The translations under genes and the position numbers were made by a program. Positions 5,155-7,729 of a stretch of DNA of 7,729 nucleotides are shown here, piece by piece. This DNA comes from Chlorobiota bacterium. GTDB taxonomy: Bacteria > Bacteroidota > Ignavibacteria > Ignavibacteriales > Ignavibacteriaceae. Where the stretch lies: the NCBI GenBank assembly GCA_008363265.1, contig RHKR01000208.1, positions 1 to 7,729 on the forward strand, given 5' to 3'. The stretch's first letter is position 1. The number at the start of each line of letters is the position of its first letter. The notes under the pieces are model-generated. The model did no database searches, was not told the origin of the DNA, and worked only from the letters and a program-made list of their open reading frames with translations.

Positions 5155-6451
5155 ACTTCATGAGAAGCATCTTGTTGGTAAGTCTTACACCGTTTGAAAC
5201 GACTTCATAGATGTAGGTACCGGAAGCAAGCTTCGAAGCATCGAATTTGTATGAATACATACCTGAGTTCAGGTTTTCGTTAACGAGAGTTGCAACTTCT
5301 TTACCGAGAACATCATAAACCTTCAGGGTTGTGAAACCGGATGATTTGAGAGCAAATTTGATCTCAGTAGAAGGGTTGAACGGGTTAGGATAGTTCTGGA
5401 AGAGTTTGAACTCATCAGCTACCATGCCGAGGTCTTTAATGCCGGTTGAAGGACGGATCCATCTCTGAACAGGAGGATAGTTTGACGCACCGAAAGCGAT
5501 AACATAAGCTGTGTCGCCTGAAGGTGCGAAAGCTATACCGCGAGGTCTTGCGTCAGTTGCACCGGGGTACATCTGCCATGTGATGCTGTCTCTGATCTCG
5601 TTGGTTTCAGGATTCCAGCCGTACCATGTTCTGTTTGTCCAGAAAGTGGTAGCGCCGGGGTATCTGTTCGGAAGATCATTGTTCGAACCTGATGAAGCAT
5701 ACAGAAGATTGAATCTTGGGTGCCATACGAATGACTCGGAATCGAAACCTTTGAATACAGTATCAGTTACGACAAATGGTGAGAATTCGTCAGTTCTTGT
5801 ATATTTGAGAACTGCATGGTTGGTGTAACCTGCCCAGTAAATGGTGTTACCGTCAGCACTTACTTCAAATGATCTTGAGAAACCAACTGAAGTATCGATA
5901 GCGTTTCCGAGGAAAGCGAACTGAGGATCCCACATTTTAACAGGGTTTCCACCAACTACGTTCGCTGTGTAGATAACACCGTTGTCAGCTGAAGCGGCAG
6001 CAACACCTGAAGCACCAACGACATTTCTCATAACACCCTTCGAAAGACCGGTCTTGTAGTCAACTTTCTGTACGAAATCAAAGTGTGTAGCGAGGATATC
6101 GCCGTCTTTGTGTGTCTTCAGACCACGGCCGGTGTTACCGACGAGTGAGTCAACGAAGTTCGGACCAACGAACACCTTGATAGGTGAGAAGGAAGCCTGG
6201 GTTCCGTCAGGGTTGTAGCAGAAAAGGGCGCCGGTTTTTACCCAGGCGTTTCCGTTCCAGATCGAGTCGACAGCTGAGCTGTAAAGCTGTATCCAAACAC
6301 GGCCGTATGGGTCAACCGCGATACCATGACCGCCTGAACCGAAGCGAAGGCTGGTTGTATCAGGGAAGTGTTTGTCAAAGGTCCATCCACCCTGGGCGAA
6401 TGCTCCCGTTGTCAGCAAAGCGAATAAAAACAGTGCAGACAATTTTTTCAT
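5153..6451 (-). CDS. Secreted beta-propeller-like protein with T9SS type A C-terminal sorting domain
   Basis: The product has 432 residues. Residues 1-19 or 20 are a signal peptide (MKKLSALFLFALLTTGAFA, then Q). Residues about 25-335 consist of repeated strand-rich segments with propeller-like phrases such as GHGIAVDPYGRVWIQLY (41-57), FEVSADGNTIYWAGYTN and GIAFAPSGDTAYVIAF, suggesting an NHL/YVTN-type beta-propeller; no enzymatic motif is recognised. Residues about 348-432 are a Por/T9SS sorting domain: FQNYPNPFNPSTEIKFAL, then VYDVLGKEVATLV, SGMYSYKFDASKLASGTYIYEV and LTNKMLLMK. Proteins of this type cross the outer membrane through the type IX system and are released or anchored at the surface. 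The ATG at 6451 has a clear AGGAG (6463-6459) with a seven-base spacer, unusually good for this phylum and consistent with strong expression. It lies 73 bases after the lipoprotein gene, with no terminator between, and ends in the 5047-5084 terminator. Its substrate or role is not known. Confidence 0.88.
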   Translation of the reverse strand: MKKLSALFLFALLTTGAFAQGGWTFDKHFPDTTSLRFGSGGHGIAVDPYGRVWIQLYSSAVDSIWNGNAWVKTGALFCYNPDGTQASFSPIKVFVGPNFVDSLVGNTGRGLKTHKDGDILATHFDFVQKVDYKTGLSKGVMRNVVGASGVAAASADNGVIYTANVVGGNPVKMWDPQFAFLGNAIDTSVGFSRSFEVSADGNTIYWAGYTNHAVLKYTRTDEFSPFVVTDTVFKGFDSESFVWHPRFNLLYASSGSNNDLPNRYPGATTFWTNRTWYGWNPETNEIRDSITWQMYPGATDARPRGIAFAPSGDTAYVIAFGASNYPPVQRWIRPSTGIKDLGMVADEFKLFQNYPNPFNPSTEIKFALKSSGFTTLKVYDVLGKEVATLVNENLNSGMYSYKFDASKLASGTYIYEVVSNGVRLTNKMLLMK

Positions 6452-6458
6452 TGTGTAT

Positions 6459-6463
6459 CTCCT
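6459..6463 (-). promoter_or_regulatory. Strong ribosome binding site AGGAG for the T9SS cargo gene
   Basis: On the minus strand AGGAG (6463 to 6459) is followed by ATACACA and the ATG at 6451. It is a much better match than any site at the TonB receptor start, and it fixes the start of the signal peptide. Confidence 0.7.
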
Positions 6464-6464
6464 A

Positions 6465-6484
6465 AATGAGTTGATAATGAGTTG
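6465..6484. repeat. Short direct repeat AATGAGTTG x2
   Basis: AATGAGTTG occurs at 6465-6473 and 6476-6484, an 11-base period, in the gap between the lipoprotein gene and the T9SS cargo gene. It lies directly upstream of the AGGAG site, so it is in the 5' leader of the cargo gene. It could be a binding site or chance; nothing in the sequence decides. Confidence 0.4.
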
Positions 6485-6524
6485 CTAAAAATAATGATTT
6501 CTTGTAACATTTCATAGTTGGATA

Positions 6525-7729
6525 TTATTTTCTGCCCAAGTAAGGTGCGCCTTGCACACCCATAAGCACTTTGGCAATGGTCTGGTCCTGTACCTTACCG
6601 GCTACAGTTCCGTTATTTCTTGAGTAATACATGTTCGAGCTGTTATCCCATGTAACGAACATGGCTTCCAGCGGAAGGAACACACCCGGGTAATGTACCG
6701 AAACAGTTCCGGCAGGGGTCACCTTCAGGATCGGAGTAATACTGTTCGTCGCGAGGTAAAAATTACCGTTAACATCAACAGTGAACTGATTGATATAGAC
6801 GTTATAACCGAAAGCAGATCCAAGATTAACGATCTGGGTTGGATTCGCTCCGTCGATATTTCCGGAACCATCGATGGCGAACTTGTAAAGTATCGCGGCC
6901 GAGTCTTTCTTCACTGCAACAAAGAGGTCACTGCCAACGACGCGAAGCGCGGTGGCATTCGCCGCAAAGGCGTATGGTGTTACCACCTTTGTCGGGCTGA
7001 CTTTGAAGATCGACTGATTGTCGCCGCAAGCCCAGAGGTTTCCGGCGTTATCGAAATCGATATCGACGAGTTTCACGGTGCTTGGAGTGACAGCTGTCCA
7101 TGACGCGATGGCAGCGCCTTCAGTCATTCTGAAGATCGCGCGAAGCGAGTTACGTACACCATAAAGTGCACCGTCAGGACCCACCTTAAGGCTTGTAAAC
7201 CTGAAACCACCACCAACATTTGGGGTGAAGACGGTTTTTACGCCTGCAGGTGTGACCTTGAAGATGTTGTTCGTAACATCAGCGGTAAGCTGCGAGAAAT
7301 ACATGTTGCCGTTCTTGTCGAACTCGATGGCAGATGGTTTCTCAAAACTCTGGAAAGCCAGAGGATACTCGACAGCCTGTTTCAGTTTTACAACAACAGT
7401 GTTTGAGAATGCGAGGGCGCCTTTAACTCTTACTTTAACCAACGCGTTCTCTCCGGCAGCGGTAACCACGCCGGCTCTCACGGTCAGTGAGGTTGGAGTT
7501 GCGGCAATCACTTCACCGACACCGGTATTGAAGTAAACTGTATTCTCTTCTTTTACGGCCGAGAAATTTGTTCCGGATATTGTCAATTCAGTGATACCGC
7601 TGAGACCGCTATCAGGGGTAACCGAAGTTATTGTCGGATCCGGTTTAACCGCCGGATTCGGATCAAAAAGGGTTGTAGTTTTATCATCTCCACAGCCGGT
7701 GAAAATCACCATAAGCATAAAAAGTGCAG
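6525..7729 (-). CDS. Lipoprotein with IPT/TIG domain and NHL-like beta-propeller (5' end outside window)
   Basis: The frame is still open at the right edge, reading A-L-F-M-L-M-V-I-F-T-G-C-G-D-D-K, so the ATG at 7718 is probably inside the signal peptide and the true start lies beyond the window. FTGC is a lipobox; the mature protein would be lipid-anchored at its Cys. Numbering from the 7718 Met, an IPT/TIG immunoglobulin-like domain spans about 28-113 (PTITSVTPDSGLSGITELTI, SGTNFS, then AATPTSLTVRAG). A propeller of NHL type fills about 116-390, with blade phrases IEFDKNGNMYFSQ, LKVGPDGALYGV, IDFDNAGNLWACG and FTVDVNGNFYLAT. There is no C-terminal sorting domain; it ends GAPYLGRK. Similar proteins are surface or periplasmic binding proteins in this phylum. 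The next gene is 73 bases downstream on the same strand with no terminator, so the two are likely co-transcribed. The specific ligand is unknown. Confidence 0.85.
   Translation of the reverse strand, partial: ALFMLMVIFTGCGDDKTTTLFDPNPAVKPDPTITSVTPDSGLSGITELTISGTNFSAVKEENTVYFNTGVGEVIAATPTSLTVRAGVVTAAGENALVKVRVKGALAFSNTVVVKLKQAVEYPLAFQSFEKPSAIEFDKNGNMYFSQLTADVTNNIFKVTPAGVKTVFTPNVGGGFRFTSLKVGPDGALYGVRNSLRAIFRMTEGAAIASWTAVTPSTVKLVDIDFDNAGNLWACGDNQSIFKVSPTKVVTPYAFAANATALRVVGSDLFVAVKKDSAAILYKFAIDGSGNIDGANPTQIVNLGSAFGYNVYINQFTVDVNGNFYLATNSITPILKVTPAGTVSVHYPGVFLPLEAMFVTWDNSSNMYYSRNNGTVAGKVQDQTIAKVLMGVQGAPYLGRK

Overview
The window looks like a chromosomal segment from a member of the Bacteroidota/Chlorobiota/Ignavibacteriota group, most likely Ignavibacteria-like. 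The main evidence is a secreted protein whose C-terminal domain contains the NYPNPFNPSTEIKFAL type of type IX secretion (T9SS) sorting signal. Supporting evidence is a CarboxypepD_reg-TonB receptor followed by a DUF4249 lipoprotein. The assignment rests on recognised protein families only; there is no rRNA in the window.

Layout. Bases 1-1306 (+ strand) hold the tail of one ABC-2 type permease and a complete second one, separated by a single base. They look like the membrane half of a YbhFSR-like export ABC transporter. Everything to the right is on the minus strand and is read from right to left. First comes a 5'-truncated lipoprotein with an IPT/TIG domain and a beta-propeller (6525-7729). 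Next is a secreted propeller protein with a T9SS sorting domain (5153-6451), followed by a good intrinsic terminator (5047-5084). Then come a TonB-dependent outer-membrane receptor (2740-4971), a DUF4249 lipoprotein gene broken by a one-base frameshift near 2429 (1679-2645), and a small four-helix-bundle protein of the 23S rRNA intervening-sequence (S23/IVP) family (1336-1620).

The two propeller proteins are probably co-expressed surface or exported proteins. The receptor and the DUF4249 lipoprotein form the usual outer-membrane uptake pair, with ligand unknown. The ABC permeases converge on the end of that second operon.

The most unusual part is the set of short tandem repeats at gene boundaries. 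The four-helix-bundle gene is bracketed by two perfect, inverted copies of (TAAATGT)4TA, extending to a 32-bp perfect inverted repeat. The stop codon of the gene itself, and that of the upstream DUF4249 gene, lie inside the arrays. A one-base variant of the same heptamer, again four units, begins at the stop codon of the T9SS cargo gene 3.5 kb away. A second heptamer (TGATCAG) and an octamer (CCTTCGTG) sit at two more boundaries. Together the inverted arrays and the four-helix-bundle gene look like a small self-contained cassette, architecturally reminiscent of the S23-encoding intervening sequences of 23S rRNA genes but placed between protein genes.
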